64,000 nucleotides of DNA from positions 415,108 to 479,107 of the forward strand of contig NZ_JAMFTN010000014.1 in the NCBI RefSeq assembly GCF_023922585.1. Reading direction: 5' to 3'. Both the position numbers and the translations under genes were made by a program. The stretch comes from Aliidiomarina quisquiliarum. Lineage in GTDB: Bacteria > Pseudomonadota > Gammaproteobacteria > Enterobacterales > Alteromonadaceae. Under the pieces are notes generated by a model, which did not search any database, was not told the DNA's origin, and saw only the letters and a list, made by a program, of their open reading frames with translations. Below are positions 31,876-39,893 of the stretch, one piece after another. Numbering within the stretch: position 1 is the stretch's first letter; every line of letters begins with the position of its first letter.

Positions 31876-33516
31876 ATGACGATTCATCAGCACCGAGATA
31901 AAATTGCGCGAAGTATAAGTTGGGGCCACTGGTTTACCTTCGCCAATATTTTTTTGGCGCTGCTCATTGGTAGCTTGTACTTTAACTCGGCATCAACCAC
32001 CGGCAGCACCCTAGCACGGGTGTACTTAGTGGTCAGTTGGCTTGGCCACTTTGCCTTTTTGCCCTTCATGTTCTTTATTATTTTACTATTTCCCTTTTGT
32101 TTAGCCTTTCCCTACTCGCGTTTTTTACGGGGTTTGGGGGCATTAATAGCGTCTTTCACATTATTCGCCTTGTTACTTGACGCCGTGTTTTTCCAATACT
32201 ACCAGTTTCACTTAAATAGCTATGCCATTGCCCAGCTCGCCACCGATGCTGAAGAATGGCTCAGCGGCGGTAGCTTTATTTTACTCATTGCAGCTATTTT
32301 AAGTTTCCTTGGTATTTTTGCTGTTCAAATTCTGATTACCAACGTTACTTGGAAAAAACTCGATAAACTCCGCCAAATGCGTACATTACGGGTTATGCCC
32401 GCCGTGTTCGTACTGTCATTTTTCCTTAGCCACAGTATCCATATTTGGGCCGACGCAACCTTATTTAAGCCGATTACGCAGCAAGACGACTTATTTCCAC
32501 TTTCCTACCCAAGCACTGCAAAAAGTTTAATGACGCGGCATGGCTGGATCGACATGGCAAGTTTAAACCGCCAACATTCAGAAGCCGTTGCAAATGCTAC
32601 TACTAGGTTACGCTACCCACTTAACCCACTGTTGTGTGCCCGCCAAAGCCATGCTAACCCAACTCTTTTTGTAGTATTTGAACGCTTAACAGCTGCGCAA
32701 ACACAAAGCCTGCAAACCGCTTTACCACAATTGCAAAGTTTTAACGGTACGTTATTAGGCCACCCACAAGCTACGGCTGGTTTTTTCCAATTCAGCTACG
32801 GCATACCCGATCGTTACCTAGAGGTATTTAATCAACAAGCTATTACGCCGGCTTACCTAGCAACCTTAAACGACCTTGATTATCCGTTGCAGTGGTCGGC
32901 TAGCTCGCATTTCAACAACCAAGCGTTGCCCTTTGCACTGCGCGCCTTAACACTAAACAATACTCCCCCAACCATTCATGCCAATGGGGTTAGTGTGGTG
33001 TTCGCCAACGCAAACGACTTAAACGAAACCATTGAGCATATGAAAGCAGTACTGGCGATACAACCTAAAACAGCTATATTTGTTACCGCTGTTGCGCCCC
33101 AAACGCTGCCTTTAGATAAGCGCGCACAAGTAGATGCTTCCACCGTTGCAGAACGTCTTGCTGTGCCTTTATTAACTGTTAACGTAACCATTTATCCAAA
33201 GCGCCAACTAGCACAGCTGAATGACTTACTACCTACTGCATTAAGTATGTATATGTCGTGCGCCGACGATAATCGCAGTTTTAGTAATGGTATGCATTTA
33301 AATTCACCTAGCCAGGGCTACCCGCGAGTAACGAGCATAAACCCCAACATTTATTTATTCGAGAGCGATAAAACCAGCGTGTTAAACGCCAATGGCGACG
33401 TGGTGGTATATGACAACGACGGCCAAATTATTGATGGTGCGCAACCCACCACCACGGTATTAATTCAAGGCCTGAATGAACTACAGCGTTTTTCAGCACC
33501 GCAGCGCAAGCGGTAA
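31876..33516 (+). CDS. yejM: Inner-membrane protein YejM (PbgA/LapC), DUF3413
   Basis: A 546-residue protein with five N-terminal membrane helices (about 20-200, DUF3413) and a large periplasmic sulfatase-like domain. In E. coli YejM/LapC senses lipopolysaccharide in the inner membrane and restrains LapB-FtsH proteolysis of LpxC. The N-terminal start ISWGHWFTFANIFLALLIG is typical. The periplasmic part is about 40 residues shorter than in E. coli, and the sulfatase catalytic motif is not recognisable, in line with a regulatory role. It ends about 100 bases before tRNA-Pro. Confidence 0.92.
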   Translation: MTIHQHRDKIARSISWGHWFTFANIFLALLIGSLYFNSASTTGSTLARVYLVVSWLGHFAFLPFMFFIILLFPFCLAFPYSRFLRGLGALIASFTLFALLLDAVFFQYYQFHLNSYAIAQLATDAEEWLSGGSFILLIAAILSFLGIFAVQILITNVTWKKLDKLRQMRTLRVMPAVFVLSFFLSHSIHIWADATLFKPITQQDDLFPLSYPSTAKSLMTRHGWIDMASLNRQHSEAVANATTRLRYPLNPLLCARQSHANPTLFVVFERLTAAQTQSLQTALPQLQSFNGTLLGHPQATAGFFQFSYGIPDRYLEVFNQQAITPAYLATLNDLDYPLQWSASSHFNNQALPFALRALTLNNTPPTIHANGVSVVFANANDLNETIEHMKAVLAIQPKTAIFVTAVAPQTLPLDKRAQVDASTVAERLAVPLLTVNVTIYPKRQLAQLNDLLPTALSMYMSCADDNRSFSNGMHLNSPSQGYPRVTSINPNIYLFESDKTSVLNANGDVVVYDNDGQIIDGAQPTTTVLIQGLNELQRFSAPQRKR

Positions 33517-33578
33517 GGTAAAACCAAGTAAAAATGAGCAAAAAAGCGGCACTCGCTCTATGACAAGTGGTTTAGCTC

Positions 33579-33606
33579 TTGCCATTATGCGTTAAATCCG
33601 TAATAT
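33579..33606 (+). promoter_or_regulatory. Promoter of tRNA-Pro
   Basis: TTGCCA (33579-33584) and TAATAT (33601-33606) are 16 bases apart. The predicted start is only a few bases before tRNA-Pro, giving a very short leader. Confidence 0.5.
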
Positions 33607-33618
33607 ACACGCTTCGGT

Positions 33619-33695
33619 CGGCGTGTGGCGCAGTTTGGTAGCGCACTGGCATGGGGTGTCAGGGGTCGAAGGTTCAAATCCTTTCACGCCGACCA
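33619..33695 (+). tRNA. tRNA-Pro (anticodon GGG), site of island integration
   Basis: The acceptor stem is CGGCGTG/CACGCCG, the anticodon stem-loop CTGGCATGGGGTGTCAG gives anticodon GGG, the T arm is AGGTTCAAATCCT, and CCA is encoded. The 3' 44 bases of the gene plus one further base recur perfectly at 40623-40667, marking this gene as an integration site whose function was preserved at the left junction. Confidence 0.96.
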
Positions 33696-33696
33696 A
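33652..33696 (+). repeat. Left copy of the 45-bp direct repeat (attL-like)
   Basis: This segment runs from the anticodon loop through the 3' CCA of tRNA-Pro. It is identical over 45 bases to 40623-40667 in the same orientation. The identity stops at the next base on each side. Confidence 0.88.
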
Positions 33697-33762
33697 TAAC
33701 GCTTTGATTTATAAGGCTTTTAATTGAAAATCCAATCACCTTATAAAAAAGCGCCCCAACTC

Positions 33763-33781
33763 CGCCCCAATATACAGTAGT
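33763..33781 (+). repeat. 19-bp subterminal direct repeat, left copy
   Basis: A sequence beginning CGCCCCAATATACAG is repeated at 40469-40487 in the same orientation. A 13-bp TTGATTTATAAGG is also found at both ends (33704-33716 and 40505-40517). These may be integrase-end or recombination-arm remnants of one or two integrated elements. Confidence 0.6.
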
Positions 33782-33802
33782 GGCTTTTAAGGCCTTCGCT
33801 CA

Positions 33803-34230
33803 CTATTCTCTTAACGTTTGAGTACGCATATACCGCTCTCGTACCTCACGTGCAGCATCACCGCCCATCAACACTCTTGCCCTACTCTCAGCCCGGCGAT
33901 AGGCATTGGTTGATAAATCAACTTTAGGTATAGAGCCTCGCAATAAATGATTAATATTTTGTTGCGATATACCCGACAATCGAAGGCTTTGTGCAATCTC
34001 CCGCCTTGACATGCCTGCTGCCTCTGCCGACTCAACTAAGCGGCGCATTTGTTCAAATGCTCGTCCTTGTTTCCGGTTGGCCATGCGCCACGCACTTTTA
34101 ATATCAGTATCAGATACCCGGTTAGGGTTGCGTACAATGCTGCTTAATTCCCCACGCGCTTCAGAAACTTGCTGTGTGAAGTCAAACGTCCGATAGTACA
34201 GGGATATGGCAGGATCAAAGATTGATGAGC
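33803..34230 (-). pseudogene. Orphan 3' gene fragment with HTH-like segment, truncated by IS3
   Basis: An ATG at 34084 would give 93 residues. However, the same frame stays open and protein-like upstream to the IS end at 34231 (DPAISLYYRTFDFTQQVSEA, then GELSSIVRNPNRVSDTD). It therefore looks like the C-terminal ~140 residues of a longer protein cut by the insertion. The segment SRREIAQSLRLSGISQQNIN resembles a helix-turn-helix. I do not recognise the family; phage or plasmid origin is a guess from context. Confidence 0.5.
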
Positions 34231-34836
34231 TGTAAATACCCCATTTATAACACAGTCATCTCGCAGAGAACTTATGCCGCATTTCGGTACTCTAGCGGCG
34301 TCATATCATTGAGTGAATCGTGCGGGCGTTCAGTGTTATACAATTCAATCCAGTCTTCGGTTATTTGCTTCACTTCATTCAGGTTATTGAAGATGTAAAA
34401 ATCCAGTACATCGTCACGATACGTTCCGTTAAATCGCTCAATATATGCGTTCTGATAAGGGCAACCAGGTTTAATGTAATCAATCATAATGCCATGCGCT
34501 TTGCCCAGTTGGCAAAGACTTCCGAGGTGAATTCGCTGCCGTTATCCACCCGAATTTTTTCAGGATAACCATGCCACTCAGCAAGTTGGTCCAGATAACG
34601 TATGACGCGCAACGACGGCATGCTGGTCGCGATATCAATGCCGAGTATTTCGCGATTAAAGCCATCAATAACGTTAAATGTGCGAAACCGGACTTTGTTA
34701 TGCAAGCTATCGCTCATAAAGTCCATTGACCAGCACTTACCCAGCGCACTAGGCGCAGCCAAAGGCTCCGGATTGCGGTTAGGCAGTTGTCGCTTTCCTT
34801 GGGGATTGTGCGTATTGTTTACAAGAGAACGGTAAA
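34231..34836 (-). mobile_element. IS3-family remnant, left copy
   Basis: The 3' part of an IS3-family element lies on the minus strand. The outer end begins TGTAAATACCCC at 34231 and is matched, inverted, by 39230-39239 at the right copy. The inner end stops abruptly at about 34836, where ndh coding sequence begins on the other strand. The 5' half (orfA and the start of orfB) is missing. Confidence 0.8.
34272..34836 (-). pseudogene. IS3-family transposase OrfB, truncated and frameshifted
   Basis: It encodes most of the DDE integrase core: CWSMDFMSDSL (first Asp), IRVDNGSEFTSEVF (second Asp) and QNAYIERFNGTYRDD (Glu), with 35 residues between the second Asp and Glu as in IS3 elements. One A is missing from a short A run near 34500 relative to the right copy (GGGCAAAGCG versus GGGCAAAAGCG). 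This shifts the frame, splitting the reading into two. The upstream part of the protein is lost at the junction with ndh near 34836. It cannot make active transposase. Confidence 0.85.
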
Positions 34837-35166
34837 GCTGTTCCGCCTCGGGCTCAATCCGCTCACCAAATGGCGAGCTTGGCTTATGCCAACATTCGCG
34901 CCCAGTTAAATGGCAAAGCATTAAAACCTTATGTATATAAAGATTACGGTTCGCTAGTGAACTTAAGTAACTACAGCACAGTAGGCTCGTTGATGGGTAA
35001 TTTAGTGCGCGGCTCCATGATGGTTGAAGGCCGTCTTGCTCGTGTGATTTATGTTTCTTTATATCGCTTACACTTAATTGCTCTACATGGTTATGTGCGT
35101 ACAGCTTTAATGATGCTTGTTGGCCGTATTAACCGTTTTTTACGGCCAAGGTTGAAGCTCCATTAA
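34837..35166 (+). pseudogene. ndh: C-terminal fragment of type II NADH dehydrogenase (ndh)
   Basis: About 109 residues in one frame match the end of NDH-2. They start [20 protein letters not shown], which is the conserved segment after the second Rossmann domain, and include [19 protein letters not shown] and the amphipathic C-terminal membrane anchor ending LRPRLKLH. The FAD and NADH domains (roughly 320 residues) are absent because the sequence to the left belongs to the inverted IS3 remnant. An ATG at 34870 exists, but no ribosome binding site supports a separate gene. It is a scar of recombination, not a functional dehydrogenase. Confidence 0.88.
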
Positions 35167-35203
35167 TCAAGGTTTGCAGTAAATAAAACCAGGGATGGTT
35201 TTC

Positions 35204-35740
35204 TTACCAACGCCAGCTATAAGCAAGATTAAAAAAATCCATACCGGGGTTATAGCGGGCTAAACCACCGTTTGAGTAGTGCATATAACGCATGGTAATG
35301 GCACTTTTTTCGCTGGTTTGCCAAATAAGGCCAAGACGATCTTCAAATTGGAAATACGAGCCTAAATCTTTTCCTGCAAAGTGACGTTTATTTAATACAG
35401 ACACACCAATACCAAACTCAAAAAGTACAGGCTTTCCTTTTAGCTGTGTGATCGGATAGGTAAATACAGGCGAAAGTGCTAAGGCAAAGTTGTTTTGATA
35501 CTCGCTTGGGTTGCCATAACGCCATAGGTTGGTGCTCGTTTCAAAAGAAATTCCAATGTTTTGTAAAAAATCATATTCAGCGAATACATTAAACTCAGAC
35601 AGCTGCTGTGACCAAGGTTGGTAAGCTACACGCAACCCTTGTAAGCGCCCTGTGCCTTTTAAATACTCAAATGAGATTTGTGCTGCTTGTAGTTGATTGC
35701 TAGTGAGCAGTAACAAGAGAGCAAGAATAAAGCGTTTCAT
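35204..35740 (-). CDS. pagL: Lipid A 3-O-deacylase, PagL-like outer-membrane protein
   Basis: A 178-residue beta-barrel protein with a signal peptide ending LQAAQ near residue 20. The C-terminal strand carries the PagL active-site motif YMHYSNGGL (catalytic His and Ser), and it ends in an aromatic residue (YSWRW) as barrel proteins do. PagL removes the 3-linked acyl chain of lipid A, lowering endotoxin signalling. In characterised PagL the third residue is a Glu 14 positions after the His; here that position is Asp. The ATG at 35740 has GGAGG five bases upstream. It is an island cargo gene, probably intact. Confidence 0.82.
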   Translation of the reverse strand: MKRFILALLLLLTSNQLQAAQISFEYLKGTGRLQGLRVAYQPWSQQLSEFNVFAEYDFLQNIGISFETSTNLWRYGNPSEYQNNFALALSPVFTYPITQLKGKPVLFEFGIGVSVLNKRHFAGKDLGSYFQFEDRLGLIWQTSEKSAITMRYMHYSNGGLARYNPGMDFFNLAYSWRW

Positions 35741-35830
35741 ATTAACCTCCATTTATATTAGTAAATGTTAATGGAGGTATTGTCGGACTCTAAGAATGAA
35801 AGATAAATATGGCTTTTACGACAACATTGT

Positions 35831-36751
35831 TCACACATGTGGACAATGGTCATTCTGAACAAATAGTTCAGTAATCCAAGCAGTAAAGGCTTGTAAGCGG
35901 CCGCTTAGGTAGCGATTTGGCGTATAAATAATATAGAGGGGAATCGGGTTACTTTGCCACATGGGTAGAATCTGTTGTAACTGACCACTGGTTAACTCTT
36001 TTTCCACTAGAAACTTTGGTAATTGTGCAATGCCAATCCCAGAGCGAACTGCGTGAGAGAAGGCAGTGCTGTCACTCACGGTTAAACAGGCTTGGCGTTT
36101 AATTTCAATCGAGTGATCTTGATGCGTAAACCGCATGGGCTTGATTTTATTGTTTCCTCTACCCGAACGGTAGTAAATAAGTCGATGATTTTGATCAAGG
36201 CAGTCTGGTGAGGTTGGTGTGCCATACTCACGTAAATAAGCAGGTGTAGCACAGGTAATAACAGGGAACTCAGCTATTTTTCTAGCTACTAACGATAAAT
36301 CCGTTAGCTGACCGCCGCGAATAACACAGTCAACATTTTCACTGACCAAATCGATGTTGCTGTCTGTTACCCCTAAATCGAGCTGTATTAGGGGGTATTT
36401 TTGCTGAAAATCAGCTAACTGCGGAATAAGAATATGGTTGGCAATTGCTGAAGCAATATTAATTCGTAACAAGCCTCTTGGTACACGCTGTTCATGGCTT
36501 ACATAACTTTCAATATCTTCCAGTTCGTGCAGTAAGCGATTGGTACGTTCGTAATAGGCATGGCCTTCCATGGTGAGTGTGAGTCGGCGAGTAGTTCGGT
36601 GAAGTAGCTTTACTTTTAAGTGGTTTTCTAATTGTTGAATGAGTTTACTGACGGTTGATTTAGGCATATTGAGCAATTCAGCTGCTGCCGTGAAGCTACC
36701 ACTTTCAACAACTTTACCAAATACTTGAATGGCGCGTAAATGATGATTCAT
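35831..36751 (-). CDS. LysR-family transcriptional regulator
   Basis: A 306-residue regulator of the AaeR/CrgA-like branch. The N-terminal HTH (SGSFTAAAELLNMPKSTVSK, about residues 18-40) is followed by QLENHLKVKLLHRTTRRLTL, and the C-terminal part is the LysR substrate-binding domain. The start at 36751 (ATG) matches the family; the upstream TTG at 36787 is less likely. It lies divergent from the broken S9 peptidase gene, 130 bases apart, and upstream of pagL in the same direction. Its targets are unknown and its former partner gene may be the pseudogene. Confidence 0.85.
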   Translation of the reverse strand: MNHHLRAIQVFGKVVESGSFTAAAELLNMPKSTVSKLIQQLENHLKVKLLHRTTRRLTLTMEGHAYYERTNRLLHELEDIESYVSHEQRVPRGLLRINIASAIANHILIPQLADFQQKYPLIQLDLGVTDSNIDLVSENVDCVIRGGQLTDLSLVARKIAEFPVITCATPAYLREYGTPTSPDCLDQNHRLIYYRSGRGNNKIKPMRFTHQDHSIEIKRQACLTVSDSTAFSHAVRSGIGIAQLPKFLVEKELTSGQLQQILPMWQSNPIPLYIIYTPNRYLSGRLQAFTAWITELFVQNDHCPHV

Positions 36752-36877
36752 AGAAAGTTCTCGACGTGTAAAAATATTTTTCAGCAAAAAGCAGTTCTAA
36801 GCATACCTTAAAGCAAGGTATGCAAGGAGAAAAGCTAAGTTGTTTGATTACCTTGGTTTAAACACTTAACCGCGCTT

Positions 36878-38891
36878 GTGATGCTAAGCAGTTTTGTTAT
36901 TGCCCCTGTTGCAGCATGGCAACAGCAGGCTCAGCCTATACCAAACACGAAAGAAAAATTTATTTCAGATGACATTTTTAATCTGGAATATGCGAGCGAC
37001 CCACAAATTTCCCCAAACGGGCAATGGATTGTCTATACGCGTAATAGCTTTGATATCCAAGCAGACAACACTCGCCGTAGTTTATGGTTGTTAAATACAA
37101 AACAGCAGAGCATACCCCCTTATGTGCAGATCAAGCGCGTTATAGCAATGCAACTTGGTCACCTGATAGCAAGCGCTTAGCTTTTACGTCAAATCGACAA
37201 TGGCGTAATCAAATTCATGTTTATTTTGTAGCGCAAAAAACTACTGCGGCAGTAACAGAAGTGGCAAAAAGCCCCAGTGACATCAGCTGGTCGCCCGATG
37301 GCAAGTCACTCGCATTTACCATGAATGTGGCGGCAGCAAAAACAAATTTTGCGGCATCTGTTTATACGCCGAAAAAACCAAGTGGAGCTAAGTGGGCCGC
37401 CCCCGCCACTATTGTGGAACGAACCTATTACCAACGTGATGGTGCTGGGGTATTAGCGGATGAATACCGCCAAGTATTTGTGGTACCGAGTGAAGGAGGC
37501 ACAGCGCGACAATTAACCGCAGGCCCGTTCCGACATGGCGGCCCTTTAGTCTGGCGAGCAGATAACAGCGCGTTAGTGTTCAGTGCCAACCGTGATGAAA
37601 AGTGGGAATACCAAACCGCCGAGTCTGATTTATGGCAAGTGAATGTTCAAACAGCGGAGTTAACGCAATTAACGGACTTACCAGGCAGTGAGTTTTCGGC
37701 CACTTTATCAGCGGATGGTAACAAGTTGGCTTTTTTACATCGGGGCAATGAAACAATTCCCTACCAAAATACGAAATTGCGTATTCTTGATTTAACCAGC
37801 AAACAGCAGCAAGAGCTGCTGAGTGATTTTGATCGCTCCGTGGAAAGCCCACAGTGGATTAATAACCAAAACCTTGTGATTCAATATGCTGATCAAGGTT
37901 TAGTGAAACTGGCGCAGGTGAATTTAAAAAACCAATTAAAAGCGGGCGTAAGTGCTTTAGGTGGCGTGTCGGTTAGTCGCCCTTATTTAAGCGGCTCTTA
38001 TTCTATTGCGCGAGAAACAGGGCAGATTGCTTATACACATGGTACTTCGTACCGTCCTGCGGAAGTGGCTTTATTGAAATCAGCGACGGATACCAAAGCG
38101 AGGGTATTAACCCAATTAAATGACGATGTATTAGCGACAAAGCAACTTGGACAAGTACATGAAATAACCTACGCCTCAAGTTACGACGGCACGCCAATAC
38201 ATGCTTGGTATATTACACCGCCTGATTATGATGCGACAAAAAATATCCCTTGCTATTGGAAATACATGGTGGCCCACACTTAGCGTATGGCCCTATGTTT
38301 GCAGCTGAGCATCAGCGTTATGCGGCTGAAGGGTATATTGTGCTGTATAACAACTACCGGGGTAGCACCAGCTATGGTAAAGAGCACGCTTTAAAGATTG
38401 ACGGTTTTTATGCGTCGGAGCGTGATTTTGCTGACCATATGTCAGGTATTGACACCTTAATTGCTCAAGGCTTGGTGGATGAAAATAATCTGTATATTGC
38501 AGGCGGCTCTGCCGGTGGTATCGCAACAACTTATGCGGTGGGTTTGACGGATCGCTTTAATGCAGCAGCGGCAACGAACCCTGTCATTAACTGGATCAGT
38601 AAAACCCTTACGGCGGACAGTTATATAGGGCAAATTACCAATCAATTTCCCGCGAAGCCTTGGGAGAATGTTGAACATTATTGGCAGCGTTCGCCACTTT
38701 CTTTAGTGGGCAATGTGAAAACGCCGGTGATGTTGTTTAGTGGTGAGCAAGACCGTCGAGTGCCTATGTCAGAAATTGAGAAGTTTTATCAAGCGTTGCA
38801 ATTACAGCAGGTGGATACCGCTATGGTTCGGGTACCTAACGCCAGCCATGCCGTCGTTGCGCGTCATACGCTATCTGGACCAACTTGCTGA
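36878..38891 (+). pseudogene. S9 family prolyl oligopeptidase, frameshifted and 3'-truncated
   Basis: The remains encode a secreted DAP-IV/acylaminoacyl-peptidase-like protein: a short hydrophobic N-terminus, beta-propeller WD-like repeats (DPQISPNGQWIVYTR, ATWSPDSKRLAFTSNRQW, DISWSPDGKSLAF), then the hydrolase domain. One frameshift lies near 37110-37120 at a run of C residues, and another near 38245-38255 (the next frame resumes LLEIHGGPHLAYGP). The catalytic Ser (GGSAGG), Asp (GEQDRRVP) and His (NASH) are all still encoded, but the gene is fused to IS3 sequence immediately after the His at about 38847. The start codon (GTG or ATG at 36878-36883) is weakly supported. Not functional as it stands unless the frameshifts are sequencing errors. 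Confidence 0.88.
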
Positions 38892-39198
38892 GTGGCACGG
38901 TTATCCTGAAAAAATTCGAGTTGATAACGGCAGCGAATTTACCTCGGAAGTCTTTGCTAACTGGGCAAAAGCGCATGGCATTATGGTTGATTACATTAAA
39001 CCTGGTTGCCCTTACCAGAACGCATATATTGAGCGATTTAACCGAACGTATCGTGATGACATCCTGGATTTTTACATCTTTAATAATCTGAATGAAGTGA
39101 AGCAAATAACCGAAGACTGGATTGAATTGTATAACACTGAACGACCGCACGATTCACTCAATGACATGACGCCGCTAGAGTACCGAAATGCGGCATAA
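38847..39198 (+). pseudogene. IS3-family transposase OrfB, C-terminal fragment
   Basis: About 116 residues of the DDE core run from PSLRVIRYLDQLAEWHGY through IRVDNGSEFTSEVFANWAKA and YIERFNRTYRDD to the conserved end NTERPHDSLNDMTPLEYRNA. It keeps the second Asp and the Glu but lacks the first Asp. Unlike the left copy it has no frameshift. The open frame that runs into it from 38740 is peptidase sequence read in the wrong frame. Confidence 0.85.
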
Positions 39199-39239
39199 GT
39201 TCTCTACGAGATGACTGTGTTATAAATGGGGTATTTACA
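38847..39239 (+). mobile_element. IS3-family remnant, right copy (inverted relative to the left copy)
   Basis: It is nearly identical, in inverted orientation, to 34231-34621. It ends GGTATTTACA at 39239, the mirror of the left copy's outer end. Its inner end begins at CATGCCGTCGTTGCGCG, joined to the S9 peptidase gene. Even more of the 5' side is missing than in the left copy. Confidence 0.82.
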
Positions 39240-39479
39240 CAAGAAATGTACCCTGAAGGCACCATGCTCATAACACCAAGTATGTTGTTTGGTATGGACG
39301 CTCGCTCACCTACGCTTTCAATGCTAGCAAGGTTAGAGCACGCAGGGTTCAATATAGAAGCCAGCAGGTTAGAAGTTCGGGCGCTCAAGCATCACCTTGA
39401 AATGGCATACCATGCGCTAAATGACATTCGGAAGTTAGCAGCGCACCCACCTCAGCAAGGGTATCGGGTTTGGTATTAA
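39240..39479 (+). pseudogene. Orphan 3' gene fragment after the right IS3 end
   Basis: The frame reads in from the IS end (TQEMYPEGTMLITPSMLFGM and on) and stops at 39479, about 79 residues. The amphipathic character (MLARLEHAGFNIEASRLEVR) suggests real coding sequence, but no ribosome binding site precedes the ATG at 39246. It is probably the tail of a gene cut by the insertion. It might be expressed as a small protein; no family is recognised. Confidence 0.4.
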
Positions 39480-39564
39480 CTTACTAAGCAAATTAATGGC
39501 GGAACGGAAGCCGCCTAGTTGTAATACTAGTTCATTCAACCTATAATTATTATAGTTTCAACGG

Positions 39565-39891
39565 ATGCAGCTATATGCCAGTTACCCTACCAAAATTCAG
39601 AAGAGAAGATGCGAAGCCGAAATAGCAAGGCTTGCTCGTGAAGACACCGAGAGAGTAGAAATACTTGATCATGCGTTAGACAGAATGCAGCAGCGAGACA
39701 TTACCACTCGCCAAGTATTTAGAACGCTGATAGATGGTGAGCTTCTTGGTGTCACATGGGATAGCGATAATGAAAAAGGCTGGCGTTGTAAATTACGATA
39801 TATGACAGCAGGCATAGCCGTTGTCGTTGTTGCTAAATTAATAGAAAGGGATGAATCCACTTGCTTAGTAGTCACAACTTGGGAGGGCTAA
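39565..39891 (+). CDS. DUF4258 protein, putative RelE-like toxin
   Basis: A 108-residue protein of the DUF4258 type: DHALDRMQQRDITTRQVFRT carries the family His...Arg-Met-x-x-Arg block, followed by a beta-rich core and a final VVTTWEG strand. DUF4258 proteins resemble RelE/BrnT RNase toxins and are often followed by an HTH antitoxin gene. Here the next gene, an HTH protein, starts three bases after this stop. The N-terminal ~35 residues are basic and extend beyond the core. Toxicity is inferred, not shown. The ATG at 39565 is the only clear start. Confidence 0.65.
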   Translation: MQLYASYPTKIQKRRCEAEIARLAREDTERVEILDHALDRMQQRDITTRQVFRTLIDGELLGVTWDSDNEKGWRCKLRYMTAGIAVVVVAKLIERDESTCLVVTTWEG

Positions 39892-39893
39892 CT

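Noticed and set aside
34870-35166. A complete small gene starting at the ATG at 34870
   Set aside because: The homology to NDH-2 begins about 11 codons before this ATG, no ribosome binding site precedes it, and only the C-terminal anchor is encoded.
36878-38283. Two or three separate genes (36878-37180, 37084-38283, 38250-38891)
   Set aside because: Their translations join into one S9 peptidase once two frameshifts are allowed, so they are parts of one pseudogene.
38740-39198. A 152-residue transposase gene
   Set aside because: The first ~35 residues are peptidase sequence in the wrong frame; only the part after 38847 is transposase, and it lacks the first catalytic Asp.
39158-39388. Minus-strand frame overlapping the IS end and the following gene tail
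   Set aside because: It crosses the IS boundary and runs opposite to better-supported plus-strand coding sequence.
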